A stretch of DNA of 64,000 nt from Brevundimonas subvibrioides ATCC 15264 (GCF_000144605.1 NC_014375.1:868001-932000), one strand, 5' to 3'. Shown: positions 19,270 to 28,090, counted from the first letter of the stretch. Translations and numbers: made by a program. Notes: generated by a model not told the origin, from the letters alone.

Positions 19270-22157
19270 GCGACCTGCCGCTGGGTCGGCGGATCGCCTC
19301 TTGCGGCCCCGTGGTCGATGCGGCGGTCGCCGAGCGTGCCCGGGAGCGGCTGGCGGCCCTGGCGGCCGAGGGCGGCTGGGGCGAGACGTTCGACGCGGCC
19401 TGGCCCGCGCTGTGCCCGGTGTTCGCCGCCTCGCCCTATCTGTTCGGTCTGGCGCGGCGCTGGCCCGCCATCCTGCACGCCGTGCTGCGTGATCCGGTCG
19501 AGGCGCGACTCGCAGACGTCATCGCCCGCACCATCGCCCTGACGGGCGGAGCCGACGACATGCGGGGGCCTTTGCGGCATCTGAAGGCCGAGCTGCATCT
19601 GCTGACGGCCCTGGCCGATCTGGGCGGGGTCTGGGACCTGGATCAGGTGACGGGGGCGCTCAGCCGGTTCGCCGACGTCGCGTCCCGCGCGGCCCTGTCG
19701 GGCGTCGCCGAGGACCTGCGCCGGCGCGGCAAGCTGCTGACCCCTGCCGCCGACACGCGCGGGCCCATCCCCGGCCTGTTCGGCCTGGCCATGGGCAAGC
19801 ACGGGGCGTTCGAGCTGAACTATTCCTCCGACATCGATCTCAGCCTGTTCTTCGATCCCGAGCGCCTGGCTCCCGTGCTGGCCGAGGGGACGGAGGCGCA
19901 GGGGCTGATGAACCGGGTCGCGCAGGGGGTGGCGGCCCTGCTGAGCGAACGGACGGCGGACGGCTATGTCTTCCGCGTCGATCTGCGGCTGCGGCCGGAC
20001 CCGTCGTCGACGCCGCCGGTCGTCGCCGTGCCCATGGCGCTGGATTACTACGAGTCCGTCGGTCAGAACTGGGAGCGCGCCGCCTTCATCAAGGCCCGTG
20101 TCATCTGCGGCGATTTCGACGCTGCGACCGCTTTCCTGAAGGACATGGTGCCCTTCGTCTGGCGGCGCAGCCTCGACTATCAGGCCGTGCTGGATATCCA
20201 GTCGATCAAGCGCCAGATCCACGTCCACAAGACGGGGGAGGGGCTGGAAGCGGCCGGCGCGAACCTGAAGCTGGGGCGCGGCGGCATCCGCGAGATCGAA
20301 TTCTATGCCCAGACCCAGCAGCTGATCCTCGGAGGGCGGGACCCTTCGCTGCGATCGCCGCGCACCGTGGATGCCCTCGCCGCCCTCGTCGCCAAAGGCC
20401 ACCTTCCGGCCGGTGTCGCGGCCGAAATGACCGAGGCCTATGTCGAGCTGCGCGGGCTGGAACACCGGGTCCAGATGCTGGACGACGAGCAGACCCACGT
20501 CCTGCCCGCCGACCCCACCCGTCGCGCCGCCGTCGCGGCCCTGGCGGGGGAAGCGAACCTGGCGATCTTCGACGCGGGCGTCGAGGCGATCCTGCTGGGC
20601 GTCAACCAGCGCTACGGGGCGCTGTTCGAGGGGGAGGAGGAACTGTCCTCGCCGTTCGGCAGCCTGGTCTTCACCGGAGTGGACAACGACCCGGAGACCC
20701 TGGCGACGCTGGGACGGATGGGGTTCTCGGACCCCGCGAACGTCGCCGACACCATCCGGTCCTGGCACCACGGGCGGATCCCGGCGACGCGGTCGGTCCG
20801 GGGGCGCGAGCTGTTCACCCGGCTGGCCCCGCGCCTGCTGACGGCCCTGGCGCGGGCGGGGTCGGCGGATGCGGCCTTCCGGCGGTTCTCGGTCTTCTTC
20901 TCGGGCCTGTCGGCGGGGGTGCAGATCCAGGCCCTGTTCCTGAACCAGCCCGAGCTGTTCGAGCGGATCGTGGGCGTCATGGCCTTCGCCCCCCGGCTGG
21001 CCCGGACCCTGGGGCGCTATCCGGCCGCGCTGGATTCCATGCTGGACGCCCGGTTCGAGACCGAGCTGGGCGTCAACACCGGCCTGTTCGACCAGATGGA
21101 CGAGGAAGCCCGGGCCGCCGGCGACTTCGAAGGGGCGATGAACGCCGTGCGCCGCCTGCACCGCGAACAGGCCTTCCGCATCGGCATGCAGACCCTGACC
21201 GGCCGGGTCGGACCCCAGGCGGCGGGGCGGGGGTTCACCAACCTGGCCGATGCCGTGATGCGGACCCTGTCGGCCGCCGCCCTGACCGAGACCGAGCGGC
21301 TGGGCGGTGGCTTCCCCGGCGCGGTCGCGGTCATCGCCCTGGGCAAGGCCGGGTCGGGCGAGATGACGGCGGGGTCGGACCTGGACCTGATGACCGTCTA
21401 TGACGCGCCCGCCGACGCCGTGTCGGAGACGAAGGGCTGGTCGGCCGACACCTTCTATGTCCGCTTCACCCAGCGGCTGATCTCGGCCCTGTCGGCGCAC
21501 ACGGCCGAGGGCGGGCTGTATGAGGTCGACATGCGCCTGCGCCCCTCCGGCTCCAAGGGGCCGGTGTCGGTGCGGCTGTCGGGGTTCAGCGCCTACTATG
21601 CCGAGGAGGCCGCGACCTGGGAGTTCATGGCCCTGACCCGCGCCCGGGTCGCCTGGGCCAGCGATCCCGCCTTCGGGGACCGGGTCACCGCCGCCATCGA
21701 GGCTGCCCTGCGCCGCCCGCGTCCGGGCGTGAAGGTGGCGGCCGAGGTCCGGGCCATGCGCGACCTGATGGAGCGCGAACGTCGGGCCTCGGGGTTCTGG
21801 GACCTGAAGCTGGTTCCGGGCGGGCTGGTCGACGCCGAGTTCGTCGGTCAGTTCCGGCAGCTTCAGGCGGCGGCGAAGGGGGGTGCGCTCAGCGTCTCGA
21901 CCCTCGATCAGCTGGCGACCGACAAGGCGCTTCACGACGCCTGGGCGTTGCAGCAGGGCCTGTCACAGTTGCTGGCCTGCGCCTTCGACGACCGCGCCGA
22001 CGTCGAGGCCGAGCCCGCCACTTTCCACGCCCGGCTGGCCACGGCGGCCGGCGAGACGGATTTCAGGGCGCTGGTGCGGCGGCTGGAGCGCACGCGGACG
22101 ACCGCGCGCAAGGCGTTCGACAAGGCCCTGCCACCGCCGCGAGGGAGCGCGACCTGA
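19266..22157 (+). CDS. glnE: Bifunctional glutamine synthetase adenylyltransferase/adenylyl-removase
   Basis: Adjusts glutamine synthetase activity by adenylylation and phosphorolytic deadenylylation in response to PII and glutamine. At 963 residues it is of usual length. It has two nucleotidyltransferase domains: the removase half with D189 and D191 (YSSDIDLSLFF) and the transferase half with D705 and D707 (AGSDLDLMTVY), joined by a helical regulatory region and followed by the family's C-terminal helix bundle. GTG start overlaps the kinase stop, and the stop overlaps the next ATG (TGATG). Confidence 0.97.
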   Translation: MSDLPLGRRIASCGPVVDAAVAERARERLAALAAEGGWGETFDAAWPALCPVFAASPYLFGLARRWPAILHAVLRDPVEARLADVIARTIALTGGADDMRGPLRHLKAELHLLTALADLGGVWDLDQVTGALSRFADVASRAALSGVAEDLRRRGKLLTPAADTRGPIPGLFGLAMGKHGAFELNYSSDIDLSLFFDPERLAPVLAEGTEAQGLMNRVAQGVAALLSERTADGYVFRVDLRLRPDPSSTPPVVAVPMALDYYESVGQNWERAAFIKARVICGDFDAATAFLKDMVPFVWRRSLDYQAVLDIQSIKRQIHVHKTGEGLEAAGANLKLGRGGIREIEFYAQTQQLILGGRDPSLRSPRTVDALAALVAKGHLPAGVAAEMTEAYVELRGLEHRVQMLDDEQTHVLPADPTRRAAVAALAGEANLAIFDAGVEAILLGVNQRYGALFEGEEELSSPFGSLVFTGVDNDPETLATLGRMGFSDPANVADTIRSWHHGRIPATRSVRGRELFTRLAPRLLTALARAGSADAAFRRFSVFFSGLSAGVQIQALFLNQPELFERIVGVMAFAPRLARTLGRYPAALDSMLDARFETELGVNTGLFDQMDEEARAAGDFEGAMNAVRRLHREQAFRIGMQTLTGRVGPQAAGRGFTNLADAVMRTLSAAALTETERLGGGFPGAVAVIALGKAGSGEMTAGSDLDLMTVYDAPADAVSETKGWSADTFYVRFTQRLISALSAHTAEGGLYEVDMRLRPSGSKGPVSVRLSGFSAYYAEEAATWEFMALTRARVAWASDPAFGDRVTAAIEAALRRPRPGVKVAAEVRAMRDLMERERRASGFWDLKLVPGGLVDAEFVGQFRQLQAAAKGGALSVSTLDQLATDKALHDAWALQQGLSQLLACAFDDRADVEAEPATFHARLATAAGETDFRALVRRLERTRTTARKAFDKALPPPRGSAT

Positions 22158-22582
22158 TGGACGTCGTCATCTATCACAACCCGGGTTGCGGCACGTCCCG
22201 CAACACCCTGGCCCTGATCCGCCACGTCGGGATCGAGCCCCATGTGATCGAGTATCTGAGGACCCCGCCGAGCCGGGCCCTGATCACCGAGCTGGCGTCG
22301 AGGGCGAGCGTTCCGCTCCGCGCCCTGTTGCGCGAGAAGGAAGCCGCGTTCGCCGATCTGGGGCTGGGCGATCCCGGGCTGGGCGACGACCGCCTCCTCG
22401 ACGCGATCGAGGCCCATCCGGTGCTGCTCAATCGTCCGATCGTCGTGTCGCCTCTCGGCGTCCGGCTGTGTCGCCCGTCGGAAACGGTGCTGGACCTCCT
22501 GCCCGCCGAAGGCCTGCAGCCTTTCACCAAGGAGGACGGAGAGGTCGTGGTCGATGCCGCGGGACGCCGCGTCCGGTCCTGA
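22157..22582 (+). CDS. arsC: ArsC-family arsenate reductase-like protein
   Basis: A 141-residue thioredoxin-fold protein of the glutaredoxin-dependent ArsC family, with the H7-x3-C11-x3-R15 active site (HNPGCGTSR) and LNRPIVVSPLGVRLCRP containing the second conserved Arg region. It would reduce arsenate to arsenite with glutaredoxin. There is no arsenite pump or ArsR nearby, so a general redox role is possible. Translationally coupled to glnE by a TGATG overlap. Confidence 0.88.
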   Translation: MDVVIYHNPGCGTSRNTLALIRHVGIEPHVIEYLRTPPSRALITELASRASVPLRALLREKEAAFADLGLGDPGLGDDRLLDAIEAHPVLLNRPIVVSPLGVRLCRPSETVLDLLPAEGLQPFTKEDGEVVVDAAGRRVRS

Positions 22583-22641
22583 CGACCGTTCCGCGACGGA
22601 CTCCGGACGGATCCGCGTTGAACCTGAACGGTGGGCACAAC

Positions 22642-22666
22642 GGGGCGGCGCGGGTGCGCCCCTTTT
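22642..22666 (+). terminator. Short hairpin with T-run before EF-hand gene
   Basis: Stem GGGGCG (22642-22647) with CGCCCC (22657-22662), a 9-base loop, then TTTT. It could end the glnE-arsC transcript, but sits only 14 bases before the next start codon, so it could also act as a leader element. Confidence 0.5.
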
Positions 22667-22679
22667 CGGAGACGACATC

Positions 22680-23318
22680 ATGAGAAAGACTCTTCTGGCG
22701 GCGGGCGCCGCAGGCGTCCTCGCGATCCTGGCCGGCGCAGCCGTCGCCCAGACGGCGACGCAGACGGCCCGGGCCCCGCACGGGATGCGCGCCGATGCCG
22801 ATGCCGATGGCCGGATCAGCCGTGACGAGTTCGTGCAGGGCCGCATCGCGCGCCTGACGGCCGTGGACGCCAACCGCGACGGATCGGTCTCGGCCGAGGA
22901 AAGGCGCTCGGGCATCGACACCCGCCGCAACCAGCAGGCCTCGGCCCGCTTCGACGCGGCCGACGCCGACGGCAACGGCATGCTGAGCCGCGAGGAATTC
23001 GTTTCGGCCCGCGGTGAACGCGGCGAGCGGGCCGGTCGCGGCGGGCACGGCCGAGGCGGAGAGCATGGTGGCTGGCGCGGCGCGCGGGCGGGCGGTGCCG
23101 AGCGCGGCGCGCGGGGTCCCGTGGTGATCGCCGATGTCGAGGCCCGCACCACCGCCGCCTTCGCCCGTCTGGACAAGGACGGCGACGGCTATGTGACCGC
23201 CCAGGAGCGTCAGGCCGCCCGGGGCGAGATGCGCGAGGCCCGGCAGGAGCGTCGCGCCGGGCGAATGGCCAATCGCACCGCTGGAACGCCGTCGCCTTCT
23301 ACGGCGCCTTCGGAGTAG
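22680..23318 (+). CDS. Secreted EF-hand protein
   Basis: A 212-residue probable periplasmic calcium-binding protein. ATG 22680 has GGAGACGACATC in front and opens a signal peptide (MRKTLLAAGAAGVL...AVAQ). Four EF-hand-like loops are visible: DADADGRISRDEF, DANRDGSVSAEE, DADGNGMLSREEF and, after a Gly/Arg/His-rich linker, DKDGDGYVTAQE. The tail is Arg-rich. It lies 60 bases before an ECF sigma gene, and the four genes to 24909 look like one unit. Role unknown; an envelope stress or metal sensor is a reasonable guess. Confidence 0.88.
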   Translation: MRKTLLAAGAAGVLAILAGAAVAQTATQTARAPHGMRADADADGRISRDEFVQGRIARLTAVDANRDGSVSAEERRSGIDTRRNQQASARFDAADADGNGMLSREEFVSARGERGERAGRGGHGRGGEHGGWRGARAGGAERGARGPVVIADVEARTTAAFARLDKDGDGYVTAQERQAARGEMREARQERRAGRMANRTAGTPSPSTAPSE

Positions 23319-23378
23319 GGTTCATGGCGGGGTCGACGGAACGCGTCCGACTCTCTCTCCTGTCCGGAAAGGGACCGA

Positions 23379-23939
23379 TTGGCTGCGATCGTCGACCCCG
23401 ACGAGGAACTGGTGCGTCGCGTGGGTCAGGGCGATCCGGCGGCGATCCAGGCCATGGTGGCGAAGAAACTGCCACGCATGCTGGCGCTCGCGCAGCGGAT
23501 GCTGGGCGATGCGGTCGAGGCAGAGGACGTGGCCCAGGACGCGATGCTGAGGGCCTGGAAACAGGCTCCCCGCTGGCGGCCGGGCAAGGCAAAGTTCGAT
23601 ACCTGGCTGCACCGGGTCGCGCTGAACCTCTGCTACGACCGTCTGCGCAAGCGGCGCGAGGTCCCGACCGAAACGCCGCCGGATCGGCCGGATCCGGGCC
23701 CCGCCCCCGACCGGGGTCTGCTGGTCGTAGAACTGGGTCAGCGGGTCAACCGGGCGCTCGCGGCCCTGCCGGAACGCCAGCGCGAAGCGATCGTGCTGTG
23801 TCATTACCAGGAGCTCGGCAACATCGAGGCCGCCGGGGTGATGGCGGTCAGTGTCGAGGCACTGGAAAGTCTTCTGTCGCGGGGCCGCCGGACCCTGCGC
23901 CAGACATTGTCGGATCTGGCGCCCGGAGCTGAACCGTGA
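23379..23939 (+). CDS. ECF-type RNA polymerase sigma factor
   Basis: A 186-residue sigma-70-family ECF factor. Region 2 contains AEDVAQDAMLRAWKQ and FDTWLHRVALNLCYDRLRKRR; region 4 contains LPERQREAIVLCHYQELGNIEAA and a helix-turn-helix ending SRGRRTLRQTL. The first codon is TTG 23379 with AAGGGA about 6 bases upstream; no ATG exists in the N-terminal part. Its stop region overlaps a GTG of the next frame. Probably controls its own cassette. Confidence 0.93.
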   Translation: MAAIVDPDEELVRRVGQGDPAAIQAMVAKKLPRMLALAQRMLGDAVEAEDVAQDAMLRAWKQAPRWRPGKAKFDTWLHRVALNLCYDRLRKRREVPTETPPDRPDPGPAPDRGLLVVELGQRVNRALAALPERQREAIVLCHYQELGNIEAAGVMAVSVEALESLLSRGRRTLRQTLSDLAPGAEP

Positions 23940-23959
23940 CGGGCATGAGGAGAGGTGAG

Positions 23960-24388
23960 ATGGACGAGGCGAGGGTCAAGGAACTGGCCGATATCTGGGG
24001 CGGCGATCTGCGCCGCTGGCCGGTGGCCGATGCCGCGGCGGCGCGCGCATGGGCCGTGGCCAATCCCGGCCCGGCCGACCGCGCCCTGTTCGAGGCGCGG
24101 CAGCTGGATGCGGCGCTGGCAGCCTCGCCGCGGCCGGAGGTGTCGATGGCGCTGCGAGACCGGGTGATCGCCGCCTCGGGCGCGGCGGGGCTGAAGGCAC
24201 GCGACGGCCTGTCGGCAGCGCTGAAACGACTGTTCTGGATCGGCGGCGTCGGCTGGGCCGCCGCGGCCTGTGCCGGCATCGTCTTCGGTACGACTCTCGG
24301 CAGCCAGATGGCGGCCGAGCAGCAGACCGATCTGGTGCTGGAGCAGGCCCTGGTCGCGGGCATGGACGACACGATGGTGCTGGGATGA
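23960..24388 (+). CDS. Single-pass membrane protein, probable anti-sigma factor
   Basis: A 142-residue protein: N-terminal cytosolic helices (MDEARVKELADIWGGDLRRWPVADA...), one TM at about 95-115 (GGVGWAAAACAGIVFGTTLG) and a short periplasmic tail. ATG 23960 follows AGGAGAGGTGAG and is preferred to GTG 23936, which overlaps the sigma stop. No zinc-binding HxxxCxxC motif is seen, so the anti-sigma role rests on position and topology. The stop overlaps the next ATG (ATGA). Confidence 0.75.
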   Translation: MDEARVKELADIWGGDLRRWPVADAAAARAWAVANPGPADRALFEARQLDAALAASPRPEVSMALRDRVIAASGAAGLKARDGLSAALKRLFWIGGVGWAAAACAGIVFGTTLGSQMAAEQQTDLVLEQALVAGMDDTMVLG

Positions 24389-24909
24389 AGACACGGACCC
24401 TGGCCATCGTCCTGGGCGCGGCTCTGGCTGTCTCCGTGGGCGTGAACCTGTTCGCCGGGACAGCCGCCTATTCAGTGATGTCCCGTCAGGAGCACGGCGA
24501 CCGACGCCAGGGCGATGGCGAGCCGCAGCGCCGCCCGTCGAGCCGCGAGATGATCGGCAACCTTAGCCCCGAGGCCCGCGAGCCGGTCCGGCAGGCCCTG
24601 CGCGCCGCGGCCCAGCGCGCCCGTCCCGAGTTTCAGGCCTCGCGCGACGCGCGCCGGCAAGCCATCGCCGCCGCCTCCGCCGAACAGCTGGATTCCGCCC
24701 GTGTCGCCGCCCTTCTGGATCAGTCGCGCGCCGCGGAGGTCCGGGGCCGCGAGATGCTGGAAGCCGACGCCATCGCCATCCTCGGCACCCTGGGACCGGC
24801 GGACCGCGCTGTCATGGCCCAGATGCTGAACGGCCGGAGCCGGGGCGGAGGCCGCGACCGGGACCGCGGGGACGCCCGGCCCCTTAAGGCGGACCAGCCC
24901 GCGACCTGA
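24385..24909 (+). CDS. Periplasmic heavy-metal-sensor/CpxP-like protein
   Basis: A 174-residue protein with an N-terminal signal or anchor segment (residues 5-30), then a helical domain of the Spy/CpxP/ZraP/Metal_resist kind (SSREMIGNLSPEAREPVRQALRAA, SARVAALLDQSRAAEVRGREM) and a charged Arg/Asp/Gly tail. Such proteins act as periplasmic chaperones or metal sensors. Last gene of the EF-hand/ECF cassette, translationally coupled to the membrane protein. Converges with the pleC-like gene 6 bases away. Confidence 0.8.
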   Translation: MKTRTLAIVLGAALAVSVGVNLFAGTAAYSVMSRQEHGDRRQGDGEPQRRPSSREMIGNLSPEAREPVRQALRAAAQRARPEFQASRDARRQAIAAASAEQLDSARVAALLDQSRAAEVRGREMLEADAIAILGTLGPADRAVMAQMLNGRSRGGGRDRDRGDARPLKADQPAT

Positions 24910-24915
24910 CCGGCT

Positions 24916-27294
24916 CTAGGCCGCCCGCGCCTGTTGTTGCTCGATCTGGACCGGGCGCCGGATCGGAATGTCGAAACTGACCGTGGTGCCCTCGCCGGGC
25001 TCGCTGACCATGGTCATCTCGCCGCCGTGCAACTCGATCAGCGACTTGGTCAGGGCCAGGCCCAGACCCGTGCCCTGGGTCGTTTTGGAATGCTGGCCCT
25101 CGACCTGTTCGAACGGCTGTGCCAGGCGCGCGAGGTCGGCCGCGGCGATGCCGATGCCGGTGTCGGTCACCGCGATCCGCATCGTGACGGCATTCTGGCG
25201 CGTCACCGAGACCGTGATCTCTCCCCCTTCGGGCGTGAACTTCACCGCATTGGAGATCAGGTTCAGCATCACCTGCTTCAGCCCGCGATAGTCGGCCTCG
25301 ATCTCGGGCACATCGCCGGCTTCCAGGCTCAGGGTCAGGCCGCAGTCCTGGGCCTTGCCGCGCATCAGCCGGATCGCGTCCTCGCACAGCTCTGTCAACG
25401 ACACCGCCTCGTAGTGCAGGGTCATCTTGCCGGCCTCGATCTTGGCCATGTCCAGGATGTCGTTGATCAGGCTCAGCAGATGCTGGCCCGACTTGAGGAT
25501 GTCGTGCGCGTAACCCTTGTACTTCTCATGCCCCAGCGGCCCGAACATCTCGCCGGCCATGATCTCGGAGAAGCCGTTGATCGCGTTGAGCGGCGTGCGC
25601 AGCTCGTGGGACATATTGGCCAGGAACTCGGACTTGGCCTGGTTGGCGGCCTCGGCCCGGGTCATGGCGATTTCGTACTTGCGGGCCAGCAGGGACAGCT
25701 TTTCCTGGCTGGCCTCCAGCTCGTCGACGGTCTTGCGAAGACTGTCGGCCGACCGCTGACGCTCGACCTCCTGGCGGCGGATGGCGGTGACGTCGGCCGC
25801 GGTGATGACCGTGCCGCCGTCGCCGGTGAACCGCTCGGCCAGCTGCAGCACCCGGCCGTCGTACAATTCCACCTCGCGGGCCCCCGCACGGCCCTCCGGC
25901 GACGGTCGGTCCGCCTTGATCGCGAGGGCAGCGATGCGGTTCAGCTCGTCCTTCTGGGCCCCCTTGCGGACCGCCTCGTCGGCGAACCCGAAGGCGTCCT
26001 TGAAGGCCTGGTTCCACAGGATCAGCCGCCCGTGCTTGTCGAACAGCACGAAGGCGTCGGACACGCTCTCGATCCCGTCGCGCAGTCGCCCTTCGGCCGC
26101 CTGCAGCTGGGCCCGGGCGCGACGGGCCTCGGTGATGTCCATGGCGACGCCCAGGATCATGCCATAGCCGTCGTCGCCGCGACGGCCCCGGGCCTGACCG
26201 CGCGCGTCGATCCAGCGTGCGCCGCCGCCTTCGAGGGGGACCGCGAACGTAACCTCGAAGGCACCGAAGGTGGCGGCCTGACGCAGCGCATGCTCGACCA
26301 AATCGCGATAGCGCGGGTGGATGCGCTCGATCACGGCGGCGCTGGTCACCGATCCACCTGTCGGCAGCCCCAGCAGGGCGGCCATATAGTCGGACACATC
26401 GACCGTCTCGCGGTCCAGATCCCATTCCCAGACACCGCAGCGCGCGGCCTCGACCGCGACGCGGAAGCGGTGCTCGCTCTCGGCCCAGACCCGGGAAGCG
26501 CGGGATTGGCGCCAGCCCTGCATCAGCGCCAGTCCAAGCACCAGGACGCCCAGCCCGATGGGAGCCATGATCAGCCACAGGTCGCTGATGAGTGCGGCCG
26601 CGCCGGTTGATTGAGGACGCCACGCCACGGCGACCAGTCCCGTCTCGCCGACCGCCGCGCCCGCAGCCGTGACCCGCTTGTCGGCGATCCGCCCCGCAAG
26701 CGGGGTCTCGGTCCCGACAAGCGCGCGCGGCTCGACGCCCAGTCTCGCCTTCAATGTCGTGGTCATGCCGAGCACGCGGCCATCCGGACCCACGACCAGC
26801 ACGTTATCGCTGGCGGGCAGGGCCGTCCGGGCGATGACGATCTGTCCGCCGACCGCGCGCTGGCGCAGGATGCCCCGGTTGTCGACGACGAAATCCTCGG
26901 CCGCGGCACCCTTGGAAGCGAGGCGGGTGCCGTCGGCGGCCGTCACGAGGAAGGCCGTTTCGGGGGCGACGGCGCGGCCGGCCTCGACGGCGTCCAGCGA
27001 TCGCTCCGGCGCGCCCGCCAGCCGTCCCGCCACGACGTCCAGCCCCAGTTGGGCCCGCCCAATAGCCGCATCCAGTCGGGCCGCGGCCAGCTCGGCCTCG
27101 GTCACCAGCGCCTGTTCACGCAGAAGGGTGGCCTCGCGGGCGGGGCGCGTGCTCTCCCGCGCGAACATGAGAACATAGATGGCGAGGCCCAGCGTCAGGG
27201 CGAGGACCAGCACGCGGGCCCACGCGGGCAGGCCGTCGGGCCTGTCGGCCGCACGGCGGCCCGGCTGCTGAATGCGGCGCTCTTTGCCCCGCAA
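24916..27294 (-). CDS. pleC: PleC-like cell-cycle sensor histidine kinase/phosphatase
   Basis: In Caulobacter PleC dephosphorylates DivK and phosphorylates PleD to control polar development. The 792 residues have TM1 at about 25-45, an extracytoplasmic region, TM2 at about 232-256, and two PAS-like domains (about 268-385 and 395-510). The HisKA helix has H563 (NMSHELRTPLNAINGFSEI) followed by GEMFGPLGHEKYKGYA, which I associate with the PleC/DivJ group. An ATPase domain has NLISNAVKFTPEGG and GTGLGLALTKSL. The TTG start has GGGGAG about 7 bases upstream. The name is by similarity; other DivK-network kinases share this core. Confidence 0.8.
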   Translation of the reverse strand: MRGKERRIQQPGRRAADRPDGLPAWARVLVLALTLGLAIYVLMFARESTRPAREATLLREQALVTEAELAAARLDAAIGRAQLGLDVVAGRLAGAPERSLDAVEAGRAVAPETAFLVTAADGTRLASKGAAAEDFVVDNRGILRQRAVGGQIVIARTALPASDNVLVVGPDGRVLGMTTTLKARLGVEPRALVGTETPLAGRIADKRVTAAGAAVGETGLVAVAWRPQSTGAAALISDLWLIMAPIGLGVLVLGLALMQGWRQSRASRVWAESEHRFRVAVEAARCGVWEWDLDRETVDVSDYMAALLGLPTGGSVTSAAVIERIHPRYRDLVEHALRQAATFGAFEVTFAVPLEGGGARWIDARGQARGRRGDDGYGMILGVAMDITEARRARAQLQAAEGRLRDGIESVSDAFVLFDKHGRLILWNQAFKDAFGFADEAVRKGAQKDELNRIAALAIKADRPSPEGRAGAREVELYDGRVLQLAERFTGDGGTVITAADVTAIRRQEVERQRSADSLRKTVDELEASQEKLSLLARKYEIAMTRAEAANQAKSEFLANMSHELRTPLNAINGFSEIMAGEMFGPLGHEKYKGYAHDILKSGQHLLSLINDILDMAKIEAGKMTLHYEAVSLTELCEDAIRLMRGKAQDCGLTLSLEAGDVPEIEADYRGLKQVMLNLISNAVKFTPEGGEITVSVTRQNAVTMRIAVTDTGIGIAAADLARLAQPFEQVEGQHSKTTQGTGLGLALTKSLIELHGGEMTMVSEPGEGTTVSFDIPIRRPVQIEQQQARAA

Positions 27295-27365
27295 GGCGCT
27301 CTCCCCGGTCCGGTCGCGGCCTTGTCCGGCGGGGCCGGGTGCGCGCGTTTCGTGACGACGCCCTG

Positions 27366-27419
27366 GAATCTAAGCTGCGTCGCGGAATCCTGTCGAGGTC
27401 TTGGTTAACGAAAGATTAG
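27366..27419 (-). promoter_or_regulatory. Candidate pleC promoter: two GANTC sites and a CtrA-like site
   Basis: GAATC (a CcrM GANTC site) occurs at 27366-27370 and 27385-27389, and TTAA-N7-TTAG at 27405-27419, one base off the CtrA consensus TTAA-N7-TTAA. All lie 70-125 bases upstream of the TTG start. The last site overlaps the stop of the neighbouring gene. Binding is inferred. Confidence 0.4.
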
Positions 27420-28000
27420 GCGGCAGCCCGGCTGGGCAATGACGGAGCCGGCGCGGCCTGCCCGTCCGACTGTGAGACCAGGGTCTGCGTCACGCCTTTC
27501 AGGATGTCGCGGGCCTCGCGGGCCAGGGCCAGGCTCTCGGGCGGGGCGTCATCCGGGTTCTCGACGACCGCGTCGATCAGCCGTTGGGCCAGTTGCATCA
27601 GGCGCGGGGCGGCGACGATCAGTCGGCCCTGATATTCGATCTTCTGCGGGTCGCGGTCGTATTCCGCGCCGGGCACGCGCCAGCCGCCCCAGTCGGCCTC
27701 GTCGGTCACGACGACCGGATAGGTCCCGGGGTAGGGGTGATGCGGGACGTCCTCGGCCGACTGCCATTTGTTGCGCGCCCGCAGCAGTCGCCATGCGCCC
27801 AGATGGCCATCGGCGTCATCCTCGACGGGCAGGGTCAGTTCCCCCGCCTGGAACTCGCGGCCCAGCCCGACGTCGTAGGTGACGCGCACGGGTTCCTCGA
27901 ACCCCTTGGCCCAGACGGGCTGCACCTTTTCGATCTGGGCCCATGCGCCGACGCATTCGACCCAGACCTTCTGGCCCTTTTGAAACTGCGCACGCGCCAT
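27416..28000 (-). CDS. Conserved hypothetical protein with SH3/KOW-like N-terminus
   Basis: A 194-residue cytosolic protein. ATG 28000 (MARAQFQKGQKVWVECVG) is favoured over GTG 28030; GAAGG lies about 9 bases upstream. Residues 5-70 read like a small beta-barrel (FQKGQKVWVEC, VQPVWAKGFEEPVRVTYDVGLGREF), followed by W-rich acidic segments (DEADWGGWRVPGAEYDRDP) and a helical tail (LMQLAQRLIDAVV, LALAREARDILKGV). Family not recognised. It lies upstream of pleC in the same direction with a 121-base gap. Confidence 0.75.
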   Translation of the reverse strand: MARAQFQKGQKVWVECVGAWAQIEKVQPVWAKGFEEPVRVTYDVGLGREFQAGELTLPVEDDADGHLGAWRLLRARNKWQSAEDVPHHPYPGTYPVVVTDEADWGGWRVPGAEYDRDPQKIEYQGRLIVAAPRLMQLAQRLIDAVVENPDDAPPESLALAREARDILKGVTQTLVSQSDGQAAPAPSLPSRAAA

Positions 28001-28090
28001 ACCGGCTAACCTTCGATCGTTCCCGTCCACCCTGCCGGACAGCCCGTTGACGCACGGTGTCCAGACAGGGTGAAGCGGGGGTGAAGGCGA

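Noticed and set aside
19167..21935. 922-residue open frame antisense to glnE
   Set aside because: Same GC-skew effect opposite a fully motif-supported glnE; no domain seen in the antisense product.
23338..23365. ECF-type autoregulatory promoter GGAAC...GTCC before the sigma gene
   Set aside because: The spacer is 19 bases, longer than usual for ECF promoters, so it was not listed as a feature.
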